Below are positions 26,882-35,737 of a stretch of DNA of 64,000 nt, piece by piece. Both the position numbers and the translations under genes were made by a program. The stretch is from Cinclus cinclus (lineage: Eukaryota > Chordata > Aves > Passeriformes > Cinclidae), in the NCBI RefSeq assembly GCF_963662255.1, contig NC_085047.1, positions 14,996,347 to 15,060,346 on the forward strand. Reading direction: 5' to 3'. The first letter of the stretch is position 1, and the number at the start of each line of letters is the position of its first letter. Under the pieces are notes generated by a model, which was not told where the DNA came from, ran no database searches, and saw only the letters and a list, made by a program, of their open reading frames with translations.

Positions 26882-27276
26882 TGAGGAATAAAGATCCATG
26901 GACTCCCCTTCAGCAGTTGTAGAGAGAAATAATTTATTGCAAAAAAAAAGGCCTTTTTATGCTCTAAACCTAAGCAAAAGAAGCATGCACTGGCTGCCTG
27001 CCACTGCAGGTGTTGCTGTTCATGTGCCCTTTACCCAACCACCTTTTCCATCATCCAGTGTCCACGTGTCTCCCCAACCAATCACTGCCCCACACTCAAG
27101 GTGACCACATGCTAGTTATACAATTTGCTCTCTGCTTATATACCCTGTTTTTTACCTCTGTGTTAGTTGAACCTTTCCCAGAGTGTTTTCTGGTGAGCAA
27201 GAGTGAACAGAAATGAACAGGATTTAACAACGGTGAAAAGGGCCCTTATTCTATTAGGCTTTTCTTATCTCCCACA
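26882..27276 (-). mobile_element. 3' LTR of the ERVK-like element, 395 bp
   Basis: Bounded on the + strand by TGAGGAATAAAG and ATCTCCCACA, giving imperfect inverted termini with TG/CA ends. On the minus strand the start TGTGGGAGATAAG directly follows the polypurine tract. A TATA-like CATAAAAAGG and then GCAATAAATT (a poly(A) signal) follow in the order expected of U3-R-U5. The left flank hexamer is TAGCAA, but the partner copy cannot be tested because the 5' LTR is missing. It is sense to APP, with its 3' edge about 8.4 kb upstream of exon 2. Confidence 0.85.
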
Positions 27277-27295
27277 TCTCCCCCCTTCTTTGTTT
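27277..27295 (-). other. Polypurine tract of the ERV
   Basis: On the minus strand AAAGAAGGGGGGAGA lies immediately before the TG of the LTR, the normal position of the plus-strand primer of a retrovirus. It identifies the neighbouring LTR as the 3' one. Confidence 0.8.
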
Positions 27296-27371
27296 AATCA
27301 ATTTTTTTTTAAAAAAAAAAGACAACTATGCCATATACTACTAAACATTTAAACCATACCCCGAAGCTAAG

Positions 27372-27450
27372 GTCGCCTAGCTAGCCAAGAAAATAAATCC
27401 CACAAATCACCTTCACCACGTTGTTGCAGCTGCCTAGTAAGCTGCTTAAA
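27372..27450 (-). pseudogene. Possible env transmembrane-subunit tail
   Basis: One minus-strand frame gives a Leu/Gln-rich stretch followed by GDLWDLFSWLARR, which recalls the region before the membrane anchor of beta- and D-type retroviral TM subunits. It is only about 25 codons, with stops around it and no surface subunit or fusion peptide seen. The position between integrase and polypurine tract is right for env. The resemblance is short and from memory, so this is tentative. Confidence 0.35.
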
Positions 27451-27949
27451 GTTGCTGATGCTTTTATGATTTTCTATTTGTCCATTTCCAAGTAATCAAA
27501 TTGACTTCTAGTTATTACTGTGTGATCACTTCACAATGAAATACAAGTGCTTCACAAGAGTCCTGCCTAATTTACTGAACAGTATGAAGAAAAACATGCT
27601 TGTTGTGATTCTCAAGTGATGAAGGGCATCACATACCAATCCCATTTGTAGTACATACTTCTCACGCTACTTTAGGTACACGCCAACAAGACAGAAGACA
27701 CGCTGTCAAATAAAATTATTATGAACATTCCACCTTTGAAATAAAACATTTAACTTATGCTTAATACAAAATATATACAAGATTAGAAAAACCAGAACAG
27801 AACCTGAAACTTTTTCAGATGGCACATGACTGAGCAAGGAAGAGGAGTAACCCAGTAACAACTCCTCAAAAACACCAACACATGCCTGTGACATGAACAA
27901 TATGCATGTGGTATCAGTATGCTCAGCATCATATGCTTGCTGTGTCCAT

Positions 27950-28335
27950 CTTAGGGGGTAAGACATTGGCAGTGCCTTCGCCATGTTTTTCAAGCATGGT
28001 TTTCAATGTCTTGGGGGCATGTTCAACAACAGCCTGCCCAGTAGGACAGCAAGGAATACCTGCGTTGTGGGAGACACCCCATTGTTTTAAGAATTGTCAA
28101 GTCCATTCAGAAGTGTAGGCTGGCCCATTATACATTTTAATAGTGTCCAGAAGGCCTAAAGTGACAAAGCAGGTGAGCCAGTGTTGAGTGACATCATGAG
28201 CCTTCCCTCTAGTGCAGGTGGTTGCCATCAAGAAATGAGAGTGTCAACAGATACACTAACATATTTCAAACTACCTGATTCTGGAATATGAGTGACATCA
28301 GTTTGCAAATAGAGTTTGGAACAGATGATCAAAGG
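27950..28335 (-). pseudogene. ERVK integrase core, second catalytic Asp lost
   Basis: Minus-strand remnant of the retroviral integrase catalytic core, the DDE enzyme that inserts proviral DNA. The first Asp is present in QTDVTHIP (about 28,285-28,310), followed by a VSVDT phrase. The second motif, normally TDNGPAY, reads MYNGPAY (about 28,115-28,135), so the Asp has become Tyr. The third residue, Glu, is kept in VVEHAPKTLK (about 28,018-28,035). Stops follow at once. The N-terminal zinc domain that should precede the core is missing; protease-end sequence lies there instead. Non-functional. Confidence 0.85.
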
Positions 28336-28339
28336 CCCC

Positions 28340-28700
28340 TGTGAAAAAGATCCTTTGGTGAAGCCAGATCTATCACCATGGTATCTCCAAACTGTCCTAA
28401 AATATCCCTTCCCCATAATGTAATGTAAGTGCTATGACAGCAATAAGTGGTGCAATCTGGGCAGTTTGCCTATCAGGGCCAAGAACAGACCAGAGGTGAG
28501 TGCTCCATGTAGGGTGCTACATTCCTCCCACCCCAATTGGGGTTGAGGTGGGGTTAATCATGGGCCAATCACTGGGCCACTCACTGCTTTTGACGACAGA
28601 GACATCAGCTCTGGTATCAACAAGCCCTTTCTGCCATCTATGCTGTATACCAGGGTTGGCTGAGCCATTGTGATAGAAGTTGTCCAAAATATTTGCTGGT
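28340..28700 (-). pseudogene. ERVK protease, active-site DTG changed to DTR
   Basis: Remnant of the aspartic protease that matures Gag-Pol. The active-site phrase reads LVDTRADVSVV (codons at about 28,600-28,625) where retroviral proteases have DTGAD, so the catalytic loop glycine is gone. A WPSDWP phrase and GPDRQTAQI follow, typical of betaretroviral protease. The C-terminal WGRD-type segment is present only in another frame, showing a frameshift near 28,400-28,430. Integrase-core sequence follows within a few dozen bases. Confidence 0.8.
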
Positions 28701-28789
28701 CTGTGCTGGCAAAGCTACCCTTTTACCAGGGCTTTTGTTGGAAAATGGAACAGGTTGTACTAAACGCTGACCTGCAGGTTAAAAACAAA

Positions 28790-29030
28790 AGGTGGCACAG
28801 GGGTCCACAGCATAATTTGTATTTCACCCTTATAACCAAAGTTGATAACACCAGGTAACACAAAAAGCCCCAGCTTAGTGGTGGAAGAACACCCAATTCA
28901 CAAGTCGTGCATATCACTTCCAAGCGGCCCCCACACTCCTGTAGGAACTAAATGCACTGAGGAGATCATGAGAGTTACTAACTCTCTGGCAGCCAAGTCC
29001 AGCCCTGCACTGCCTGCAGGCACAAGCTTG
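28790..29030 (-). pseudogene. ERVK dUTPase domain remnant
   Basis: Upstream of protease on the minus strand, an AGSAGLDLAA phrase (about 28,978-29,020) matches dUTPase motif 1, and KLGLFVLPGV followed by YKGEIQI (about 28,810-28,880) matches the later substrate-binding motifs. dUTPase hydrolyses dUTP and is fused in front of protease in betaretroviruses. A stop lies between the motifs. Its presence supports the beta/ERVK assignment over gamma or ERVL. Confidence 0.78.
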
Positions 29031-29229
29031 TTTGCCAAGTCATTTGCTTCGCATTTTTTTGATTCTGCAGGGCATGTGAGCCCACCACCTGCCAGCAGTT
29101 TCTGGACTGTATGGCTTCCCCTTTTGCACTGCAGTGAGAATGATGTTCGGCAGGCCCAAAGCTTTCCTTTTCCTCACTGGGGACAATCCCTAGCAGGCAG
29201 TTTTGCCCTGCCCCCTTGTCGAGGACATT

Positions 29230-30210
29230 CCCTCCATAAAGTGGTCAGATGAACCACACTCAAAACCTCCTGCTCCTGCTGCCAAAAGCCGGAGGTGCGT
29301 GGCTAAAGCCACACTGAGAAGTTGAGTGTGATGAGTGGTAGAACCCACCCTAACCACATCTGCTACATCCCAAGTACAGTGTTACAGCAAGTAACGCTTT
29401 CTTACAGTCTTCATTTGCACTTTCAAAAGCAAGTTGCCACAATAGAATAGCTTGCGCGTCATCACTATCAGCTTGCTGAGAAACTATAGAAACGATTCCA
29501 CTGGACCCTGTAAAATCTTAGCAAAAGACGTATCAGCATCAACGCCCGCCCCCGGGAGCCGGTGCACAGCCTGAAGAGCTAATGTCATGTATGATGTATG
29601 ATAATGTCATACACATCGTAAGGGTAGCCCATCTGCACTGCATGTGAGCCTTCTCCTGTCAATCTAGCAACAACAACAGGTGGATCTCTGCCCCACAGCG
29701 CTCCCACCTGAGCAGCACACAGCTCACAGCAAACCATAAGCCAAGCTGCAAATTGTGTCATGGATAAGATCATCTTCATAATGCTTCTCCCTAAAGAACA
29801 TAGGCGGTACTTACAGACTCCAGGTAACTTAAAACATGATGGGAAGATACACCACTTTCCCGTACCACTGTCCTCAGATCTTTGATAATTTTATAATTTA
29901 AGTCTTTGTATGTAGGGCGTTGATTTGGTGCACAAATAACAGGACAGGCAGTAACAACTGTCAAGTCACCCTCTTCCATCGCGTCTTCTCTACATTTCCG
30001 CCAGCACTGTGCCACAGTGCCACCTTTCTGGGAATGGGCACAAATCTGTTCAGGGTCTGAAGGTCCTGGGTCAAGAGGACCAAGGGGGTAAGGATTTTCA
30101 TCAAGGTCAAGTAACACCATAGGGGATGGGCTGACCTCAGAATGATGCGATGTGCTGGAAGTGTGTGCAGGCAGGGCCAAGGGCTCAGAGGAATCAGTTT
30201 CTGAAGTCAT
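29230..30210 (-). pseudogene. ERVK gag remnant (capsid and nucleocapsid)
   Basis: Gag is the structural polyprotein of the virion. The longest open piece (29,791-30,210, 139 codons) contains a Pro-rich stretch, then PTYKDLNYKIIKDL, the usual betaretroviral capsid N-terminus. The next piece (29,585-29,779, another frame) carries GRDPPVVVARLTGEG and HAVQMGYPYD from mid-capsid. At about 29,490-29,525 is a major-homology-region phrase QGPVESF, with a stop one codon later. Near 29,225-29,260 a degraded Cys-His segment may be the nucleocapsid zinc knuckle. Several stops and frameshifts separate the pieces. Confidence 0.82.
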
Positions 30211-30510
30211 CAGATGGCAGACCTACCTACACATGGGTTTCTTTAGGAGTTGCCATAGTCCCCCACGTGGTGAGGTGCTTGCAAGCATCAGCATTGTCAT
30301 TCCTGAAAATATCACAAAGTTTCTGTCCTGCAAGCCTCCAACTGAAAAGTGACAGTAGAAGGAAAGTCTTTTATATGCATGGACAAACCACCCAGCAAGG
30401 TAGCATCAGGAATGTCCTCATTTTGCCAATTCAGGAGCCATCGTAGAAGGTCTAGGCTCTGTTTTAATTCCAGGGACATTTTTCCTTTCATAATTCCCCC
30501 ACTGCTCACC
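30211..30510 (-). pseudogene. Possible 5' gag (matrix region) of the ERV
   Basis: A minus-strand frame at 30,312-30,509 contains a Leu-rich helical-looking segment (SLDLLRWLLNWQ) in the position where matrix would precede capsid. I cannot align it confidently to a matrix family; the call is by position. Confidence 0.4.
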
Positions 30511-30592
30511 TGTTTCTTTCTTCCTGTGCTCCAATCTGAACAAAGCTTTCTCTAATGGAACAAAATTCATTACAGCCAGAAGAGCTGTAATT

Positions 30593-30711
30593 TTCCTTGT
30601 GAAACAGGACCTCCAACCTGAATCAACTGGATTTCAAAGGAAGCTCTGAGATGGCTATTTTATTCTCATTATTACTTGCATACAGTTCTTTATCTGCCCT
30701 TGATACAGAGG
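30593..30711. repeat. 119-bp direct repeat, copy A
   Basis: Matches 34,908-35,026 without gaps and with 7 differences in 119 (about 94%). It begins TTCCTTGTGAA and ends CAGAGG. It sits just beyond the 5' remnant of the ERV. It may be a fragment of the same unnamed interspersed repeat as copy B. Confidence 0.93.
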
Positions 30712-33700
30712 CACCATCTACACTGCAAAAGCAACTCTTCTACAGACTCCATTACTTACTCTCCAAATGATGCAAAATGGAATCATCCTCTGCTGCCATT
30801 GGTCTGAGCCACAAGCATCTGAACAAAGCCATATGAGAAGTCTGATGCAATTCACCAGTTTTAACATGAGGTGTTTAAGCTATTTTGCATTATGACTGCA
30901 CTCCACATGTATGCCAAAACTCTCTCTCATCTTTTGATGTAGAACTATTCTTTGCTCAAGTGGTGAGTCTGTGACTCAGCTCTGCAAGCTGTCTGACTAG
31001 TTGGACTACTAGAATTATTATTATTATTATATTTTAAAAATAACAATTTCCCAATTTCATTCCACAAATAATGTGAAGATGAATTAACAAAATATTTCTG
31101 GTATTTGCTGACTTTAACCACCAAGTGTTTGGCATGATGAGAACTTGCTGACTGCTGCAAGGAAGAACATGTCCAGGAAGATCCTTCCTGAAATACTCAT
31201 GCTACCCAAAATACCAACACATCTCTAATTAGACAAACCTTCTTCTGGCACACAAAAACACCACTATAAGCAAGCCAGAAGGAACTAATCTGTCAACACC
31301 AGGATTAAACACAACACATTACCTGGATTACTTCCAAGGTATATACAACAGCTGGGCAGAGTCAAATAAATGGTTGACAGATTTGATTCATTTTGAGTTG
31401 AAGGTACAGTTCTTCAATCGTTCCTCTATAAAAATCGATGCATTTTATCTCTCCACAACAGAACTGTGATGAGGGAATTAATATAGCATTACTGGACACC
31501 CCATGCTGAAACAGATCCTGCCCTGTATCTTTTTTTAAGGCACTGGAATCACTTGCTACTAAAACAAACAAACAAACAAAAAAAGAACCAAAACCCCCAC
31601 CCAAACTTCACTGTCCCACTAGTTACAAGCTATTTTCATATCACTGTGCCCCTCATTACTGGCTTTTGAGCAGCTACTCCACGTCCATGAGGATTTTCTG
31701 TAACAATCATGTAACATATTCAAAAGAAAGTCTGGCCTTCTACCTCTGATGCTACGCCCCACTCCAATGGTCTTCAAGGTGAAGCCCTTTCTCCATCTCT
31801 CTGCTTTTTGGCTCTAGCAGACAGAGACAGCTTATTTATTTCATCCACCAGACCAAAGACAAGACCACCAATATTGCATACTTAAAATATTAACAATAAA
31901 AATTTAAGTAATAGAGAAAAAAACCTTCAGAAGTGCTTAGCAGAAAACAGCAGAAGATTTCCTCCATTCGGGGAAGAATAAAAATATTCTTTCATTCTCC
32001 CAAGTGGGCATATTTCAGGTTTCAGCTCTACAGTTTGCATTCTGCATGTTCTTTTACTGATTAAATGCTACTGTACATGACCTTCATCTGGTTGTGCTGA
32101 TGCTCAAAACCAATAATCTTTTCTTTTTCAGGACTTATGAACAAGAAATAAGAGTAAGAAAAAAACCCAAGCAAATGAAGACACAGTGAAGCCCTCAGAA
32201 ACAACCCAGCAGGTTTGTTCAGCAGACTGGGCAACAGTAAAACATAATGGGCCCCAGCACCAATTCTTGCTTTGTCAGGGATCACACACCAGCTACATTA
32301 CATACACAGCCCTCTGTACAATCATAATAACAAACAAAAACATTATATAAACCAGGAGTCTCATCTTTACTGAAAAATCAAAGGAGCTAAAGGTTTGACC
32401 ATGTAAACCAGTTATGCTATAGAAGAGAACTCTTCAGCTTAAAAGTCTAAGCAAAACCACCCAAAATTGGACATGAAGGAATTCAGTCAGACTCAAATAA
32501 AATACATCCCTAATGACACAAAAACCAGAAAGATAGCTGTGTTAAGCCTATGACTTTCCAAAATCTATTATTCAAGAGATTCAAGAAAACAACAGAAAAA
32601 AAAAAGCAATTAATATGCAGGAAGCAATATGGGACAAGATCAAAAAAACGTTCAAACCACTCTTCTCAATACATGAAGGCCACCCTACAGAAGTAAACTA
32701 ATTTTTCTAATACATGTATTTAAATTTTCAAACTGCCTCTGGTATCTTTCAGCAGCTGCTCTCTTTAAAGACACAGCCCTCATCAGAACTTTTCCACACA
32801 CAGTCTTTAGCAAAAGCTTTACTGATTTCAGTATTTGGAATGTTAACCAAATAGACAGCAGAGTACCCTGTATATGTTCTCACTCTTTCCTATTTAGAAG
32901 GCATATTCCCACCATGGATTTCTGATTTTAAGTGCTATGGAATACTCCAACTGTTGGTTAGGTCTGCAAGCCAGGGAAGGAAGAATCTCTCAATCCAAGA
33001 ACTTTCTTCCAGTGTGGTATTCTTACAGCAATTTTCTAATGATACCGAAATAGATACCACATGCAAGTTTAATTATGCAAAACAGTGAAACACAAGAAAA
33101 ACTCTGGTTGACAACTCTTGCTCTTCTAAGGGAAGACATGCTGCTATTGTGCATGAATCTCTGTTATTGCCAGAATCTTACACAAACATCTCTCATTCAG
33201 ACAAGGAGAGAGAAAGTAATTTATTTAAGAGGTGAAGCAGAAGCCAAAAATTCAGAGTATGAGTTTCTGGTTGTTTCAATTATACTGAGGCCTCCAAGTC
33301 CTCTTCCAGGCCCACCCACTAAGAGCAGCTGCTCTCTGACTTGACAACAGTGACAGCAGAATAGACATGCTCACACACATTTGATTTGAAGGCTCATGAG
33401 AAGTACTGCATCCCAACACAGCATCCTTAAAAAGACTGTATTTCAAATTCATATTAATTGAATTAAACAGATTTCCATGAAAGAGGCCAAGATGAACGTG
33501 GGGGGCAACTTTCAGATCCACAAATGATGAAGATAAATGAGATTACCCACTGTTACCTGTTACAGTCAGATCCAAGAGAAGTGATCCAAATAAGATGACA
33601 TAAAGATGAAGTGCTGTTTCCTTACCAATAAGTAGATTAAAATCACCACATATCATCAAGCATAAAAAAACCCCTAAGAATTAGCCCTCTGCTAAGGAGG

Positions 33701-34173
33701 GTAAGACACCCTCCAGGTTTTTAATCATGTTGGAACCACGTATTTGAAAAGTGAGCAGGTTTTGCCCTAAACGGCTCCATTTTATTTGTGCTATGTGTTT
33801 TAGAGCACATAAATCCTCCAAACAGCATCTTACTTTGGGGTTTGTTTTTTTAAAATTGTCTTTTAAATTAATAATCTGGAAGATTAAAACATCATCTTGC
33901 TTTTGACAGTTGTCAGCTGATAAACCATCATCACAAAAGAAAACAACACTACGCTTTCCCGCCTCCAGCTAGTTGCTTTATTGAGATATAGTAACAATGA
34001 GTTAGACTATGAAAGATGTCACACACGCTGCAACAATGGAAGGGAAAAATTTTTATTTGGCTACTGAGCCTGGTGCTCTACTACAGAAAATCCCACTGAG
34101 CACTAATGATGCCTTGTGCAGGGAGAACAAGGAAGCCTTCTTTCCGTACACTAATAGAGAAACAATGGTATAG
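30712..34173 (-). other. APP: APP intron 1, no gene seen
   Basis: Intronic DNA with a short ATT repeat at 31,013-31,030 and a CAAA repeat near 31,561-31,580. No 5' LTR for the neighbouring ERV, no CR1 and no exon recognised. Confidence 0.68.
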
Positions 34174-34907
34174 TGGTTTGGGTTTGCCAATTTGAGATTT
34201 TTGGCTAATGCACTAATTATGTAGTGGGTCTAGCACTGGTTAAATCGCCAGGCACTTACTAGAATTATTTACTCATTTTCTGCTGTGAGATAAGGGTTAG
34301 GAGGAGGGCAAAGTAGGCTCAAAACTTTAAAGGGTATTAAGGAAACTTTATCAACAGAATTAAAAGAAAAATAGTAATAAAATTAGAATAAACTTTTAGA
34401 ACACTTCTGCTCCCCCCACACCTTCTTTTCTTCCCTACTGGCAATATAAAGAGGCAAAACCTGGGACTTTCAGTCAGTTAACTTCTAGAATAGTCTTTCT
34501 TCAGTTCTCTTAGGGAGAAGAATCTCTCTTGCCATGCTATGGAGGCTTTTCTGCAAGAAGCAGTTCTCTCATGGCATCAATGTCACAGCAAATCAGTAAC
34601 CCAGGAAAGGAAAAATCTGTTTGCAGTGTGAAAACTCCCTCTCATACTTTGCAGCTTTCCCACAGCTGCTGCTATGGGCAATGTCAAGTTATTGGGGTGC
34701 TATTTCAAAGATGAGCTGTTCTAGCACAGTTCTCTTCATCTATCTCTGAGAACAGAGGTTTTCTATTACTATCCCTGGGGAAAGGTTTCTCATCTCTCTC
34801 ATCTCTTTTTATTCAAGTTTCTTGTTGGATTATAGCAGCATTTATTTGCTTCAATACTGGTGCCTCAGCTCACAGCTGTGTTAGAACATTACATCTCCAT
34901 AATGCAT
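34174..34907. mobile_element. LTR-like interspersed repeat, orientation and ends unsure
   Basis: The segment from TGGTTTGGGTTTGCC through GATAAGGGTTAGGAGGAGGG and the CTTGCCATGCTATGGAGGC region looks to me like a repeat common in songbird genomes, probably an ERV LTR. It has a TATA-like ATATAAAG on + near 34,445 and AATAAA-type words on both strands. No terminal duplication could be matched, and the right edge may extend through the 119-bp block to 35,026. Recognition is from memory. Confidence 0.45.
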
Positions 34908-35026
34908 TTCCTTGTGAAGCACGACCCCCAACCTGAATCAACTGGATTTTAAAGGAAGCTCTGAGATGGCTATTTTATTCTCATTATTACTTGCACACAG
35001 TTCTTTATCTACCCTTGATGCAGAGG
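34908..35026. repeat. 119-bp direct repeat, copy B
   Basis: Gap-free match to 30,593-30,711 (112 of 119 identical). The solo LTR at 35,045 inserted 18 bp beyond it. Sequence to its right diverges from copy A directly after CAGAGG. Confidence 0.93.
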
Positions 35027-35044
35027 AAAAACAGCCTGATATAT

Positions 35045-35737
35045 TGTTGAGGGTTAGTTCTCTCCCTTTTTTCCCTCTGTGGAATTTTCCCCATTGTCAT
35101 GCTAAGATACCTGTTGACTGGGCCCTGGTGACAAGGAGGAGGGGACGGGAGGGAAGAAGCAAGCCCCTCGAGATTCAAACAGCCAGAAGAGGAAGCGGAA
35201 GGCTGGGCCTCGGCCCATTTCCCCCGCGGAGTTCGGACGAGAAGGACGATCGCCGCCTGTGTCCCATCCCAGCGTCGGGAAACCACCATCGGACCCTGCC
35301 CGGCTGTCTTCTCGCTGTGAACTACCACCATCCAGCACTCTGCTGAGCACTGGGACTGACACCGTGAGCGGAGGGTTCTCTCTCCATCTCTCTCTCCCCC
35401 TGGGACAGCTCTGCCATCACCCCCAGCCCTCCTGCGGCTCTGCGGGACCCGCCCGCCCCCAGCACCGGGAACTGCAGCTCAGGGAAAAGGTGCCTGCAGC
35501 CAAAAAACACTGGGACTGAGTTACTGTTCTGTTTGTGGGTAATTTCATAGCTGTTGTTGTTCTTGTTTGTCGCGTTAGATACACTAGTAAAGAACTGTTA
35601 TTCCTACCCCCATATCTTTGCCTGAGAGCTCTCTTAATTCCAAAATTATAATAATCGGAAGAATCACATTTTTTTTTTTCAGTCCAAAGGGAAGCTTCTG
35701 CTTTCCTTAGCAAACACCTGTCTTTCAAACCAAGACA
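35045..35737 (+). mobile_element. Solo LTR, 693 bp, with perfect 5-bp target duplication
   Basis: Begins TGTTGAGGGTTAG and ends CAAACCAAGACA (TG/CA ends). Flanked on both sides by TATAT (35,040-35,044 and 35,738-35,742). The U3 part is GC-rich (CGCGGAGTTCGGACG and similar), and an AGTAAAGAACTG phrase near 35,587 is placed like a poly(A) signal in R. No internal retroviral sequence adjoins it, so it is a recombined solo LTR. A decayed relative ends at 2,209. Antisense to APP. GC-rich frames inside (35,005-35,519) are spurious. Confidence 0.88.

Larger units (their letters stand above)
26882..30510 (-). mobile_element. ERVK/betaretrovirus-like provirus remnant, internally deleted
   Basis: Minus-strand endogenous retrovirus relic. 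From its 5' to 3' end it holds gag (about 30,210 down to 29,230), dUTPase and protease (29,030-28,340), an integrase core (28,335-27,950), a possible env tail (27,450-27,372), a polypurine tract (27,295-27,277) and a 3' LTR (27,276-26,882). The gag-dUTPase-protease-integrase order fits betaretroviruses/ERVK. Reverse transcriptase, RNase H, the integrase zinc domain and nearly all of env are absent. No 5' LTR is visible near 30,510-31,200. All coding parts are broken by stops, frameshifts or lost catalytic residues, so it cannot make virus. It lies sense to APP in intron 1. Confidence 0.88.

Noticed and set aside
34966..35519. Open frames of 86-126 codons on both strands
   Set aside because: They overlap the GC-rich U3 of the solo LTR at 35,045, and several frames are open at once.
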